This document shows, in pieces, positions 46,931-56,049 of a stretch of 64,000 nt of DNA. The position numbers and the translations under genes are program-made. Each line of letters starts with the position of its first letter. Position 1 is the stretch's first letter. Below the pieces are notes generated by a model. That model ran no database searches and was not told where the DNA came from. It worked only from the letters and a program-made list of their open reading frames with translations. Origin of the DNA: Microbacterium schleiferi (GTDB taxonomy: Bacteria; Actinomycetota; Actinomycetes; Actinomycetales; Microbacteriaceae); assembly GCF_015565955.1 (NCBI RefSeq), contig NZ_CP064760.1, positions 2,976,001 to 3,040,000 of the forward strand, read 5' to 3'.

Positions 46931-47809
46931 ATGCCTGCCGCACAGCTGCCCGTCGATCACGCCTGCCTCATCGTTCACGGCACGGACTCGCCGGGCATCG
47001 TCGCGGCGGTGTCAGCTCTCATCACCCGGCAGGGTGCGAACATCGTGCAGTTCGATCAGTACTCCGACAATCCTGCGGGCGGCGCCTACTTTCAGCGGGT
47101 CGTGTTCCATCGGCCCGGTCTGCGCGAGGCCATGCCTGCGATCGAGGTCGACCTCGATCGGACTCTCGGTACCGGCTTCGACCTCGACTGGTCGATCACC
47201 GACCAGTCGACTCCCAAGCGGATGGCGATCCTCGCCTCCAAGCAGGACCACTGCCTCCTCGATCTGCTGTGGCGTCACCGCCGTGGTGAGCTACCCGTCG
47301 AGATCCCGGTCGTCATCTCCAATCACACGGATGCCGAAGCTGACGTCGCCGGCTTCGGCATCCCGTTCGTACACGTCCCTTCGGTCCCGGGGCCCGACAA
47401 GAGCGCGAGCGAAGCACGCATCCTCGAGGTTCTGGCGGACGCGGATGTCGACGTCGTCGTGCTCGCCCGCTACATGCAGATCCTCAGCGCCGACTTCCTG
47501 GAGCGCGTGCGGGTTCCGGTGATCAACATCCACCACTCGTTCCTTCCCGCCTTCATCGGCGCCCAGCCGTACCGCCAGGCCAAGACGCGAGGCGTGAAGC
47601 TCATCGGGGCCACCTCGCACTACGTGACGACCGACCTCGACGAGGGACCGATCATCGAGCAGGACATCGTGCGAGTCACGCACGCCGACACCGCGTTCGA
47701 CCTCGAGCGACGCGGCGCGGATGTCGAACGCGCCGTGCTCTCACGCGCCGTGCTCTGGCACGCGCAAGACCGCGTCATCCGTCACGGAAACCACACGATC
47801 GTCTTCTGA
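46931..47809 (+). CDS. purU: Formyltetrahydrofolate deformylase
   Basis: PurU hydrolyses 10-formyltetrahydrofolate to formate and tetrahydrofolate, balancing the folate pool. The 292-residue protein has an N-terminal ACT domain (CLIVHGTDSPGIVAAVSALI) and a formyltransferase-fold C-terminal domain with VISNHTDAE, LARYMQILS and INIHHSFLPAF, holding the catalytic histidine and asparagine region, and DEGPIIEQ with the acid. The ATG at 46931 follows CAGAAT (46919-46924) by 6 bases, supporting this start over an upstream GTG. Confidence 0.96.
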   Translation: MPAAQLPVDHACLIVHGTDSPGIVAAVSALITRQGANIVQFDQYSDNPAGGAYFQRVVFHRPGLREAMPAIEVDLDRTLGTGFDLDWSITDQSTPKRMAILASKQDHCLLDLLWRHRRGELPVEIPVVISNHTDAEADVAGFGIPFVHVPSVPGPDKSASEARILEVLADADVDVVVLARYMQILSADFLERVRVPVINIHHSFLPAFIGAQPYRQAKTRGVKLIGATSHYVTTDLDEGPIIEQDIVRVTHADTAFDLERRGADVERAVLSRAVLWHAQDRVIRHGNHTIVF

Positions 47810-47894
47810 GCACCCCGCGCGCGCGTTGAATTGTCGGCGTATGGCGGCGCCGGATAGGCTCGCGGGGTCTGACATCTCGAGGAAGAGGCACCCT

Positions 47895-49271
47895 ATGGCC
47901 ATTGCAGTGACAAATCCTGCGACCGGCGAGGTCGTCGAGACCTTCGACCCTCACGACGAGGTGGAGGTCGAGCGGCGCATCGCCGCCGCACAGTCGGCGT
48001 TCGTCGCCCTTCGCAACACGACGTTCGCACAGCGCGCAGCGTGGATGCGCCGGGCTGCTGAGCTTCTTGAGGCCGATGCCGAGGAGCTGGCGCGCACGAT
48101 CACGGTCGAGATGGGACGCCCCCTCGCACAGTCGCGGGCGGAGGTTCTCAAGTGCGCCCGCGGATGCCGGTTCTACGCCGACAACGCCGAGGACTTCCTC
48201 GCCTCCGAAACTCTCGCCGACCCGTCCTCGGTGAAGGCCTCGGCGGCGGGCACACGGTATGCGCCTCTCGGTGTCGTGCTGGCGGTCATGCCGTGGAACT
48301 ACCCGCTGTGGCAGGTGATGCGCTTCGCTTCTCCGGCGCTCATGGCCGGCAACACCGGCCTGCTCAAGCACGCCTCGAACGTTCCGCGCTCCGCCCTCTA
48401 CCTCGACACGCTGTTCGAGCGCGCGGGATTCCCCGTCGGAGCGTTCCACTCCCTGCTCATCCCGGCGTCCGGCGTGGAGCGGGTCATGCGCGACCCGCGG
48501 GTCGTCGCGGCAACGCTCACCGGCTCCGAGCCCGCCGGCCGCTCACTGGCCTCGATCGCCGGCAGCGAGGTCAAGCACGTCGTCCTCGAGCTCGGGGGGT
48601 CAGACCCGTTCCTGGTCATGCCGACGGCAGACCTGGATGCCGCAGCATCGGTGGCGGTGACGGCACGCAATCAAAACAACGGTCAGTCCTGCATCGCCGC
48701 CAAGCGGTTCATCGTGCACACCGATGTCTACGACGAGTTCGTGTCGCGGTTCGTCGAGAAGACCGCGGCGCTGCGTGTCGGCGATCCTCTCGACGAGGGG
48801 ACCGACGTCGGCCCGGTTGCCACGGAGAGCGGGCGGGACGAACTCGCTGAGCTCGTCGACGATGCGATCGAGCGCGGCGCGGAGGTCTTGACCGGGGGCT
48901 CGGTTCCGGACCGCGCGGGCTGGTTCTACCCGCCGACGATCCTTGCCTGCATCACGCGGGACATGCGCCTATTCCAGGAGGAGGCCTTCGGCCCCGTGGC
49001 GACGGTGTACCGCGTGGAGTCTCGCGAGGAGGCGGCCGAGATCGCGAACGCGACAACCTTCGGACTCTCGTCCTCCCTGTGGAGCACCGACGACGACGAG
49101 ATCGACTGGTTCATCGACCGCCTCGACGCCGGCGCCGTGTTCGTCAACGGCATGACAGTCTCGCACCCGGAGCTGCCGTTCGGCGGCATCAAGAACTCCG
49201 GCGTCGGGCGAGAGCTTGCTGCCGCCGGCATCCGCGAGTTCATGAACCTGAAGACGGTCTGGCGCGCCTGA
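47895..49271 (+). CDS. NAD(P)-dependent aldehyde dehydrogenase, succinate-semialdehyde dehydrogenase-like
   Basis: The 458-residue aldehyde dehydrogenase is of the SSADH (YneI/GabD2-like) subgroup, with a shorter N-terminus and MPWNYPLWQ. Catalytic residues are Cys266 (NNGQSCIAAKRF) and the general-base glutamate in LELGGSDPF. EAFGPVATVY and LPFGGIKNSGVGREL are in the C-terminal half. It oxidises an aldehyde, possibly succinate semialdehyde, to the acid. The ATG has GGAAGAGG upstream, with a likely -10 TAGGCT at 47855-47860. Confidence 0.92.
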   Translation: MAIAVTNPATGEVVETFDPHDEVEVERRIAAAQSAFVALRNTTFAQRAAWMRRAAELLEADAEELARTITVEMGRPLAQSRAEVLKCARGCRFYADNAEDFLASETLADPSSVKASAAGTRYAPLGVVLAVMPWNYPLWQVMRFASPALMAGNTGLLKHASNVPRSALYLDTLFERAGFPVGAFHSLLIPASGVERVMRDPRVVAATLTGSEPAGRSLASIAGSEVKHVVLELGGSDPFLVMPTADLDAAASVAVTARNQNNGQSCIAAKRFIVHTDVYDEFVSRFVEKTAALRVGDPLDEGTDVGPVATESGRDELAELVDDAIERGAEVLTGGSVPDRAGWFYPPTILACITRDMRLFQEEAFGPVATVYRVESREEAAEIANATTFGLSSSLWSTDDDEIDWFIDRLDAGAVFVNGMTVSHPELPFGGIKNSGVGRELAAAGIREFMNLKTVWRA

Positions 49272-49285
49272 GCTCGGCGTCCGCG

Positions 49286-50200
49286 TTAGGGGAGGATGAC
49301 GATCTTGCCCGGCTCGTGTGAGGACTCGAGCGCCTGGAACGCTTCGACCACCGCGTCGAGCGGGTAGGTCGCCACGACGGGGAAGACGATCCTGCCGGCG
49401 GCGATGTCTTCGGCGAGGGCACGCAGGTTCTCGGGAGTGCGGGCGTCGCGCTCGACGTTGTGCACGCCGAGTTCATCGAGCGCTGCGTAGGCGGCGATCG
49501 CCACCATCCGGTCGACCGGCACGCCGAGGTCGATTCCGGCATCGAGCGCATCGCGGCCGTGACAGTCCATGACGGCGGTGACCGCGCCGAGTTCCCGCAC
49601 CCGGTCGGCGAGACCCTCACCGTATTCGACGGGCTCGACGCCGAGTGAGCGCAGGAAGTCGTGGTTGGCGGCGGATGCGGACCCGATCACTCGCGCTCCG
49701 CGCGCGATCGCGAGCTGCGACGCCACGAGCCCGACAGCTCCGCTGGCGCCGCCGACCAGCACGACATCGCCCTCGCCGACCGGAACGGTCGCGAGACATG
49801 AGACCGCGGTGAGTCCGGCGACGTGCAGGCCGCCGGCCACCTCGACCGCGAGCGCCTCGGGCCGTTGGGCGATCTCGGCAGCACGCGCGATGACCTGCTC
49901 GGCGACAGCCCCGGCGGCGCGGCCCATGACGGCGTCCCCGACAGAGACGGGCGCGCCGTCAGTGTAGGAGGCGCCCTCTCCGACGGCGATGACAGAGCCG
50001 GCGAAGTCGCCGCCGATACGTCGAGGGAAGGGTGCATCGGCGGGGATGACACCGCTCCGAGCCTTCGCGTCGTAGGGGTTCAGTCCCGCGGCCTCGACGG
50101 CGACCAGCACCTTTCCCGCGCCGGGCGAGGGCTCCTCGACCTCGCTGACGAACAGGACTTCGGGCCCTCCGGCCTCGTTGTACATCGCTGCACGGCTCAT
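49286..50200 (-). CDS. Zinc-free NADPH-dependent alcohol dehydrogenase/quinone oxidoreductase
   Basis: The 304-residue medium-chain dehydrogenase/reductase of the quinone oxidoreductase branch has AGLNPYDAKARSG, GGDFAGSV and the cofactor motif VGGASGAVG. The structural and catalytic zinc ligands of alcohol dehydrogenases are absent, as is normal for this branch. It probably reduces a quinone or an enone. TACGCT (complement of 50207-50212) ends 6 bases before the ATG. It is divergent from the IclR regulator gene. Confidence 0.9.
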   Translation of the reverse strand: MSRAAMYNEAGGPEVLFVSEVEEPSPGAGKVLVAVEAAGLNPYDAKARSGVIPADAPFPRRIGGDFAGSVIAVGEGASYTDGAPVSVGDAVMGRAAGAVAEQVIARAAEIAQRPEALAVEVAGGLHVAGLTAVSCLATVPVGEGDVVLVGGASGAVGLVASQLAIARGARVIGSASAANHDFLRSLGVEPVEYGEGLADRVRELGAVTAVMDCHGRDALDAGIDLGVPVDRMVAIAAYAALDELGVHNVERDARTPENLRALAEDIAAGRIVFPVVATYPLDAVVEAFQALESSHEPGKIVILP

Positions 50201-50206
50201 GTCTCG

Positions 50207-50305
50207 AGCGTAGCGAGGCCGATCCGGCTGCGGGCCGCGCGCGGGAGGTTTCCGCGGACGCACGGCCAGCCTGGGCCGCTGTGCGGCTGGCGCGCGTGCC
50301 AAGCT
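50207..50305. promoter_or_regulatory. Divergent leaderless promoters for the oxidoreductase and IclR genes
   Basis: TACGCT on the minus strand (50207-50212) and CAAGCT on the plus strand (50300-50305) each end 6 bases before their start codons (50200 and 50312). No Shine-Dalgarno sequence is present at either gene. Confidence 0.55.
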
Positions 50306-50311
50306 GTGAGC

Positions 50312-51064
50312 ATGGCGAACTCGCCGACGGGTGACTCAATGACCGAGCGGATCGTGCGCGTTTTGGAGACCTTCACCTCCGAACGCACGGTGCAGTCGGC
50401 ATCCGAGATCGGGCGACGATCGGGGCTGCCCTCCTCCAGTGCCCACCGGATCGTCGACGACCTCATCGCGGCGGGGCTACTCGATCGCGACGAGGACGCG
50501 CAGGTGCGCCTCGGCATGCGGCTGTGGGAGCTCGCGCTGCGCGGGTCCTCGGCGCTGCGGCTGCGCACCGCGGCGCTCCCACACATGGAGACCGTTCAGG
50601 CGGCGATCCGCGAGCACACCCAGCTCGCGGTCCGCGAGAAGGACGAGGCCCTGTTCATCGAACGTCTCTCGCACCCGGATGCCGGGGCCAACATCACCCG
50701 CATCGCCGGCCGCCTCCCGCTGCACGCGTCATCATCGGGGCTCGTTCTTCTTGCCTTTGCGCCCGCCGGTGTGCGGTCCAGCGTCCTCACCAGCCCACTG
50801 CGCGCCGTGTCTCCTGAGACCGTGACCGATGCTCGGGCACTCGAACGGGTGATCGCGGGGATCAAACGCGACGGTGTGGCGATCGCTCCAGGCTCCATCC
50901 AGTCCGTCTCGACGGGCGTGGCAGTTCCTCTGCGCTATGAGGGAGAGGTCGTCGCCGCCCTCTCGGTCGTGCTTCCGCGCGGCGCCGACCCGGAACCAGC
51001 CGTCGCGGCGCTTCGAGATGCTGCCGCCGCGACGGAGCGCGATCTGCGACGCCAGCGCCTCTGA
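50312..51064 (+). CDS. pobR: IclR-family regulator, probable activator of pobA
   Basis: The 250-residue IclR regulator has an N-terminal winged helix (IVRVLETFTSERTVQSASEIGRR.. to about 65) and a C-terminal ligand domain (HASSSGLVLLAF, AIAPGSIQSVSTGVAVPL). It stands directly upstream of pobA on the same strand, with a palindrome between them. IclR-type PobR proteins in other bacteria activate 4-hydroxybenzoate hydroxylase in response to 4-hydroxybenzoate; the same job is inferred here from position. Confidence 0.85.
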   Translation: MANSPTGDSMTERIVRVLETFTSERTVQSASEIGRRSGLPSSSAHRIVDDLIAAGLLDRDEDAQVRLGMRLWELALRGSSALRLRTAALPHMETVQAAIREHTQLAVREKDEALFIERLSHPDAGANITRIAGRLPLHASSSGLVLLAFAPAGVRSSVLTSPLRAVSPETVTDARALERVIAGIKRDGVAIAPGSIQSVSTGVAVPLRYEGEVVAALSVVLPRGADPEPAVAALRDAAAATERDLRRQRL

Positions 51065-51079
51065 CGGCTCCGCCAATTG

Positions 51080-51092
51080 CCCATTGAATGGG
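51080..51092. promoter_or_regulatory. Probable PobR operator upstream of pobA
   Basis: CCCAT-TGA-ATGGG is a perfect 13-base palindrome, flanked by further partial symmetry (AATTG on the left, AATATT on the right). It lies 69 bases before the pobA ATG and 16 after the regulator stop, the usual place for an IclR-type activator site. Confidence 0.55.
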
Positions 51093-51160
51093 AATATTGC
51101 CGCGGGGTGGAATGGATGCCGCAGACTCGGCGAAGTCCCACATTCGTCGAAGGAGACGCC

Positions 51161-52336
51161 ATGTCAACCGTCCGCACCCAGGTAGCCATCGTCGGCGCCG
51201 GCCCCGCCGGCCTCCTGCTGTCGCACCTTCTCGCCGCGCGCGGAATCGAGTCCGTCGTCGTCGATCAGCGCACCCGCGAAGAGATCGAGAAGACGATCCG
51301 CGCCGGCATTCTCGAGCACCCCACCGTCGAACTGCTCGACCAGACCGGCGCCTCCCCGCGCGTGAAGACCGTCGGAAATCGCCACGACGGCATCGAGCTG
51401 CGATTCGAGGGCGAGGGGCACCGCATCGATTTCCCCGCGCTCACGGGTCGCAGCGTCTGGCTCTTCCCGCAACACGAAGTGCTCATCGACCTCATCGAGG
51501 TTCGGTTGGCCGCAGGGCAGGACCTTCGGTTCGGCGTCACCGTTGACCGCGTCGACGACATCGAGACCGACCGGCCCCGCGTCTTCGCGACGAACCCAGA
51601 CGGGTCGCCACTGGAGATCGAGGCTGACTTCATCGTCGGCGGTGACGGCTCACGAAGCCTGGTCCGCGCCGCCGTCACCGGATCGTCGACGGGCGGACAC
51701 TTCCGCGAGTACCCGTTCGCATGGTTCGGCATCCTGTGCGAAGCGCCGCCGAGCTCGGAGGAGCTCATCTACAGCAACTCCCCCCACGGTTTCGCGCTCA
51801 TCAGCCAGCGCAGCGCAACCGTGCAGCGCATGTACTTCCAGTGCGACCCCGAGACCGACCCGAACGCGATGAGCGAAGCCGAGATCTGGGACACGCTGCA
51901 GTCGTGCGTTCCCGGAACGACGCTCCAGGAGGGGCCGATCTTCCAGCGTGACGTGCTTCGGTTCCGCAGCTTCGTCTCCTATGAGCTGCGCCGAGGTCGT
52001 GCCGCCCTCGTCGGCGACGCCGCCCACACCGTCCCGCCCACGGGCGCGAAGGGCATGAACCTCGCCGTCGCCGACGTCGTCCTGCTGGACCGGGCCCTCG
52101 GTGCCCTCCTGAACGAGGGCGACGAGCGCCTCCTGGATCGCTACGCCGAGACGGCGCTGAAGCGCATCTGGAAGGCGCAACACTTCTCGTGGTGGATGAC
52201 GAACATGTTGCACCTCACGCCGGAGGCCTCCGAGTTCGATCGCCGCCGCCAGATTGGCGAGCTGCGCTCCGTCGTCGAATCCGAGGCAGGCCGGACCTAT
52301 CTCGCAGAGGCCTACACCGGCTGGGCGTTCGCGTAA
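51161..52336 (+). CDS. pobA: 4-Hydroxybenzoate 3-monooxygenase
   Basis: PobA is an FAD enzyme that hydroxylates 4-hydroxybenzoate to protocatechuate. The 391-residue protein has GAGPAG (12-17), IRAGILEHPTVELL, DG in IVGGDGSRS, and the C-terminal FAD motif GDAAHTVPPTGAKGMNLA, all closely following the Pseudomonas enzyme. The ATG has AAGGAG upstream. It is paired with an IclR-type regulator, and the hydroxycinnamate cluster to its right should produce its substrate. Confidence 0.96.
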   Translation: MSTVRTQVAIVGAGPAGLLLSHLLAARGIESVVVDQRTREEIEKTIRAGILEHPTVELLDQTGASPRVKTVGNRHDGIELRFEGEGHRIDFPALTGRSVWLFPQHEVLIDLIEVRLAAGQDLRFGVTVDRVDDIETDRPRVFATNPDGSPLEIEADFIVGGDGSRSLVRAAVTGSSTGGHFREYPFAWFGILCEAPPSSEELIYSNSPHGFALISQRSATVQRMYFQCDPETDPNAMSEAEIWDTLQSCVPGTTLQEGPIFQRDVLRFRSFVSYELRRGRAALVGDAAHTVPPTGAKGMNLAVADVVLLDRALGALLNEGDERLLDRYAETALKRIWKAQHFSWWMTNMLHLTPEASEFDRRRQIGELRSVVESEAGRTYLAEAYTGWAFA

Positions 52337-52351
52337 CGAAGGCTGGGTTGC

Positions 52352-52852
52352 TCAGCGTTGGGGATCATCCCCAACAGCCCCCGCCATCACGCGCAGCGCG
52401 TGCGCGAGGGCTTCGCGTTCGGAACCGTCGAGGGCTCCGAACATTTCGCTCTCGACCTGTCGCGCAAGCTCCTGGGCCTGGGCAAGCAGCTCGCGCCCAG
52501 CCGTGGTGGCGACAACGACATTGGCGCGGCGGTCGTTCGGGTCGGGCTCGCGCTCGACGAGTCCGCGGGACTGCAGCTCGTCGATGAGCGCCACGATCTG
52601 GCTCGGATCCAGGCGCAAGAATTCGGAGAGCTCACGCTGCGACGGACGCGCGTCGTTGACGGCGATCGCCAAGACCGAGTACGCACGCACACGCAGATCG
52701 ACAGCCTGGAGGGCGGCGTTGACGCGCGAAACCGAGACCGCGTTGGCGCGCGCGAGCAGGAACGCCAGGTCGTCTCCGACTGTCGTGCGCCACAATCGTT
52801 CCGAGCGGGCAGAGGGTTCTGTCGCCCGTGCCTGATCGTTTGCGGTGGACAC
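52352..52852 (-). CDS. couR: MarR-family repressor, CouR-like
   Basis: The 166-residue MarR regulator has the winged helix-turn-helix RPSQRELSEFLRLDPSQIVALIDELQSRGLVEREPDPNDRRAN in its centre. It is divergent from the acyl-CoA dehydrogenase and lies beside a set of genes matching the Rhodococcus couNOM/couL cluster, whose repressor CouR is a MarR protein released by hydroxycinnamoyl-CoA. Assignment is by context. GTG 52852 follows TACAAT (complement of 52859-52864) by 6 bases. Confidence 0.8.
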   Translation of the reverse strand: MSTANDQARATEPSARSERLWRTTVGDDLAFLLARANAVSVSRVNAALQAVDLRVRAYSVLAIAVNDARPSQRELSEFLRLDPSQIVALIDELQSRGLVEREPDPNDRRANVVVATTAGRELLAQAQELARQVESEMFGALDGSEREALAHALRVMAGAVGDDPQR

Positions 52853-52884
52853 CCGGCGATTGTAGCAATTCGCTGCCGAACACA

Positions 52885-52924
52885 ATCGTTGAACTTGACA
52901 ACGATCACCGAGGGTGGACACAAT
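52885..52924 (+). promoter_or_regulatory. Promoter and MarR operator of the acyl-CoA dehydrogenase gene
   Basis: A perfect -35 TTGACA (52895-52900) is separated by 18 bases from CACAAT (52919-52924), which ends 7 bases before ATG 52932. The palindrome ATCGTTG-N7-CAACGAT (52885-52905) covers the -35 box, so a bound repressor would block RNA polymerase. The palindrome also lies 20-53 bases from the MarR promoter, allowing autorepression. Confidence 0.75.
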
Positions 52925-52931
52925 CCTCACC

Positions 52932-54098
52932 ATGAGCAGCGTCGCCGTCCCCCGCACGATCTTCGACGAGTCCCACGATGACTTCCGCGACACCGTGCGC
53001 CGTTTCGTCCAGCGCGAGGTATCGCCGCACCTGGAAGCGTGGACCGAAGCGGGACGCGTCGATCGGAGCCTCTTCGCGAAAGCGGGAGCGACCGGCCTGC
53101 TGGGAATCTCGGCGCCGGCCCGCAACGGCGGCGGAGACGTCGACGACTTTCGCTACAACGCGGTCATGATCGAGGAACTCGCCGCCGCCGGCGCGACAGC
53201 CGTTTCCATGTCACTGTGCGGTATCAACGACCTCATCGCGCCGTATCTGATCGCCTTCGGCTCCGAAGAGCAGCAGGACCGCTGGCTGAGCCCTCTCGTG
53301 GCGGGCGAGAAGATCGGCGCCATCGCGATGACCGAGCCCGGAACCGGGTCAGACCTGGCATCCATCTCGACATCCGCACGACCCGACGGTGACGACTTCG
53401 TGCTCACGGGATCGAAGACGTTCATCTCCAACGGGTTGCTCGCCGACTTCGTCATCGTCGTCGCTCGCACGGATCCGGCGGCGGGCCGCGACGGGTTCAG
53501 CCTCCTAGTGGTCGAGGACGGCATGCCCGGCTTCACCCGCAGCGGCCCCCTCAAGAAGATCGGGCTCGGTGCACAAGACACCGCCGAGCTCTCGTTCGCC
53601 GATGTTCGGGTGCCGCGGGCGAACGTGCTCGGACAGCCCGGTGACGGCTGGGGACAGCTGCGCCACAATCTGCCCATCGAGCGCCTGCACATCACGGTGA
53701 CCTCGATGGCCCGGATGCGCGCGACCTTCGACCAGGCACTCGCCTACGCCAAGCAGCGCACGGCATTCGGTCAGCGGATCGCGGACTTTCAGGCGAACCG
53801 CTTCTATCTGGCGGAGCTTGCGACCCAGATCGAGATCGCGCAGGTGTTCGTCGATCGCTGCATCCTGGATGCCGCCCAGGGCCAGCTCGATGAGGTGACT
53901 GCCGCCATGGCGAAGTGGTGGGTGACCGAGCTTCACCAGCAGGTCATCGACCGCGCCCTTCAACTGCACGGCGGCTACGGCTACACCCGCGAGTACCCCG
54001 TCGCGCACGACTATCTGGACTCACGCGTCGCAACGATCTACGGCGGAACGACCGAGATCATGAAGGAGATCATCGGCCGTCGACTCACGCGCGATTGA
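52932..54098 (+). CDS. Acyl-CoA dehydrogenase
   Basis: The 388-residue flavoenzyme introduces a 2,3 double bond into an acyl-CoA. Seen are the signatures GAIAMTEPGTGSDLASI and QLHGGYGYTREYPV with the arginine-rich IYGGTTEIMKEIIGRRL ending; the catalytic glutamate should be near the latter in this subgroup. Its place beside the CouR-like regulator suggests that it turns phenylpropanoyl-CoA into cinnamoyl-CoA, feeding the downstream hydratase. That substrate is inferred. Confidence 0.9.
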   Translation: MSSVAVPRTIFDESHDDFRDTVRRFVQREVSPHLEAWTEAGRVDRSLFAKAGATGLLGISAPARNGGGDVDDFRYNAVMIEELAAAGATAVSMSLCGINDLIAPYLIAFGSEEQQDRWLSPLVAGEKIGAIAMTEPGTGSDLASISTSARPDGDDFVLTGSKTFISNGLLADFVIVVARTDPAAGRDGFSLLVVEDGMPGFTRSGPLKKIGLGAQDTAELSFADVRVPRANVLGQPGDGWGQLRHNLPIERLHITVTSMARMRATFDQALAYAKQRTAFGQRIADFQANRFYLAELATQIEIAQVFVDRCILDAAQGQLDEVTAAMAKWWVTELHQQVIDRALQLHGGYGYTREYPVAHDYLDSRVATIYGGTTEIMKEIIGRRLTRD

Positions 54099-54127
54099 GA
54101 CATCTCGACTCACGCTGGCAAACATCA

Positions 54128-54148
54128 ATCGTTGACTATTGCAATGAA
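54128..54148. promoter_or_regulatory. Second MarR operator-like site, upstream of the couN-like gene
   Basis: ATCGTTG-N7-CAATGAA repeats the operator at 52885-52905 with the same spacing; the left arm is identical, the right arm keeps CAA and diverges afterwards. A TTGACT (54132-54137) overlaps it and could be a -35 box. It lies 62 bases before the SDR start and indicates shared regulation of both transcription units. Confidence 0.6.
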
Positions 54149-54209
54149 ATCGGATTGACTAGGCGCATTCGGCCACAGCCGAGAGTGCCTCGAGAAGCAA
54201 GGGAGCGCC

Positions 54210-55127
54210 ATGTCGCTGCAGGGCAAAGTCGCCATTGTCACCGGATCGGGCCGAGGCCTGGGCCTCGCCTACGCTCAGGAGCTCGCCCGACAGGGCGCAG
54301 CGGTCGTCATCAACGATGTCGATGAGCAGGCCGCCGCCGACGCCGTGGCCACGATCGAATCCGAGGGCGGTCGCGCAACCGCCGTCGTCGCGCCGGTCGG
54401 ACCGACCGAGACAGCACAGAAGCTGCTCGCCGCCGCCGTGGAGACCTTCGGCGGTGTCGACATCCTCGTCACCAACGCGGGCGTCCTGCGCGATAAGACG
54501 CTGTGGAAGATGACCGACGACGACTTCGACACCGTCATCGGCGTTCACCTGCGCGGCACCTTCACGTGCGTCCGGGAAGTCGCCACGCACCTGCGCGAGG
54601 CCGGCAAGCCCGGTCGCATCATCTGCATCGGGTCACCCACCGGCCAGCGCGGAAACTTCGGGCAGACCAACTACGCCGCCGCCAAGGCCGGCATCGTCGG
54701 CATGGTGCGCACCTGGGCCCTCGAGCTCAAGAAGGCGGGCATCACGGCCAACGCCGTCATTCCCGTCGCAGCCACAGCCATGACCTCGACGATCCCCTAC
54801 TTCGCCGCAGCGGTGGAAGCATCCGAGCGCGGCGAAGCGATGCCCGCGTTCTTCCGGCACGACCTCGGATTCGGAACCTCTGAGGATGTCGCGGGCGTCA
54901 TCGCCTACCTCGCCTCTGACGACGCCGCCCACATCACGGGTCAGGCGATCGGAGTAGGTGGCGACCGCATCCAGTTGTGGTCGCACCCCGAGCCGGTTGT
55001 CACGGCCTACCACGAGGGCGGCTGGAGCACCGAGGCTCTGCAGGCCGAGGCGCACGAGCTGTTCGACGCACAGTTGCAGTCCGTCGGCGAGTCCTTCCCG
55101 CCGCTTCCGGAGGAGCTGCAGCGGTGA
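54210..55127 (+). CDS. couN: SDR dehydrogenase, CouN-like
   Basis: This 305-residue SDR has TGSGRGLG at the N-terminus, NDVDE, VTNAGVLRDKTLWKM and the YAAAK active site, then a C-terminal extension typical of MDR-HSD17B4-like dehydrogenases acting on hydroxyacyl-CoA. In the Rhodococcus pathway CouN oxidises the beta-hydroxyphenylpropanoyl-CoA made by CouM. The gene order SDR, amidohydrolase, MaoC matches couN-couO-couM. Its stop overlaps the next start (GTGA). Confidence 0.85.
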   Translation: MSLQGKVAIVTGSGRGLGLAYAQELARQGAAVVINDVDEQAAADAVATIESEGGRATAVVAPVGPTETAQKLLAAAVETFGGVDILVTNAGVLRDKTLWKMTDDDFDTVIGVHLRGTFTCVREVATHLREAGKPGRIICIGSPTGQRGNFGQTNYAAAKAGIVGMVRTWALELKKAGITANAVIPVAATAMTSTIPYFAAAVEASERGEAMPAFFRHDLGFGTSEDVAGVIAYLASDDAAHITGQAIGVGGDRIQLWSHPEPVVTAYHEGGWSTEALQAEAHELFDAQLQSVGESFPPLPEELQR

Positions 55128-56049
55128 CAACCCGCTACGAGCCGGCGATCGATGTCGATGCGCTGAAAGCAATCGATGTGCACGTGCACATCGAAATCGA
55201 CGAGCACGGCCACTCCTCCCTGCCGGATGACCTGGCCGAGGCGGCTTCGAAGTACTTCCGCACCGACGGACCACGACCCGACCTTGACTCGATAGCTCAG
55301 TACTACCGCGAGCGGTCGATGGCAGCTGTCGTCTTCACCGTCGACTCCGAGTCAGCCCTCGGACATCCGCCCATCTCGAGCGTCGAGATCGCCGAGGGCG
55401 CGGCGCGCAACAACGATGTCCTGATCCCGTTTGGCTCAGTTGACCCCCGCAAGGGTGCTGCCGCCGTCGATATGGCACGGCGCCTGATCGAGGACTACGG
55501 CGTGCGCGGGTTCAAGTTCCACCCCACGGTGCAGGGCTTCGACCCGAGCGACACCGCCTACGCGCCCCTGTACTCCGTGCTCGAGGATGCCGGCGTGGTC
55601 GCCCTGTTCCACACCGGCCAGACCGGTATCGGTGCGGGGATGCCGGGAGGTCATGGCTTCCGTCTCGGCCTGTCCAACCCGATGCTGCTCGACGGCGTGG
55701 CCGCCGACTTCCCCGGCTCCAGATCATCATGGCCCACCCCTCGGTGCCGTGGCAGGATGAGGCGCTCTCGGTCGCTACCCACAAGCACAACACGTGGATC
55801 GATCTGTCGGGCTGGAGCCCCAAGTATTTCCCCGAGAGCCTGGTTCGCGCCGCGAACTCATACCTGAAAGACCGCGTCCTGTTCGGGACCGATTTCCCGC
55901 TGCTCACGGCGGAGCGTTGGTTCGGGGACGCCGAGAAGACCGCTCTCAAGCCCGAGGTCATGCCCGGCATCCTCAAGAACAACGCAGCCCGGCTGCTGGG
56001 CCTCACGCCCCGGCCTGACCCACCCGCATCACCCAAGGAGACACCATGA
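55124..56049 (+). pseudogene. couO: Amidohydrolase, CouO-like, reading frame broken
   Basis: The gene encodes an amidohydrolase-2 (TIM-barrel) protein of about 308 residues. DVHVH near the start (His20, His22) is the metal-binding HxH. GFKFHPTVQGF and ALFHTGQTG follow. The frame is lost after VAADFPG and resumes as IIMAHPSVPWQDEAL, then DRVLFGTDFPLL to the stop. One base added at the C4/G2 stretch 55711-55716 restores it; 926 bases is one short of a multiple of three. In Rhodococcus, CouO is the amidohydrolase-like enzyme thought to cleave the beta-keto intermediate. GTG start overlaps couN. Confidence 0.82.
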
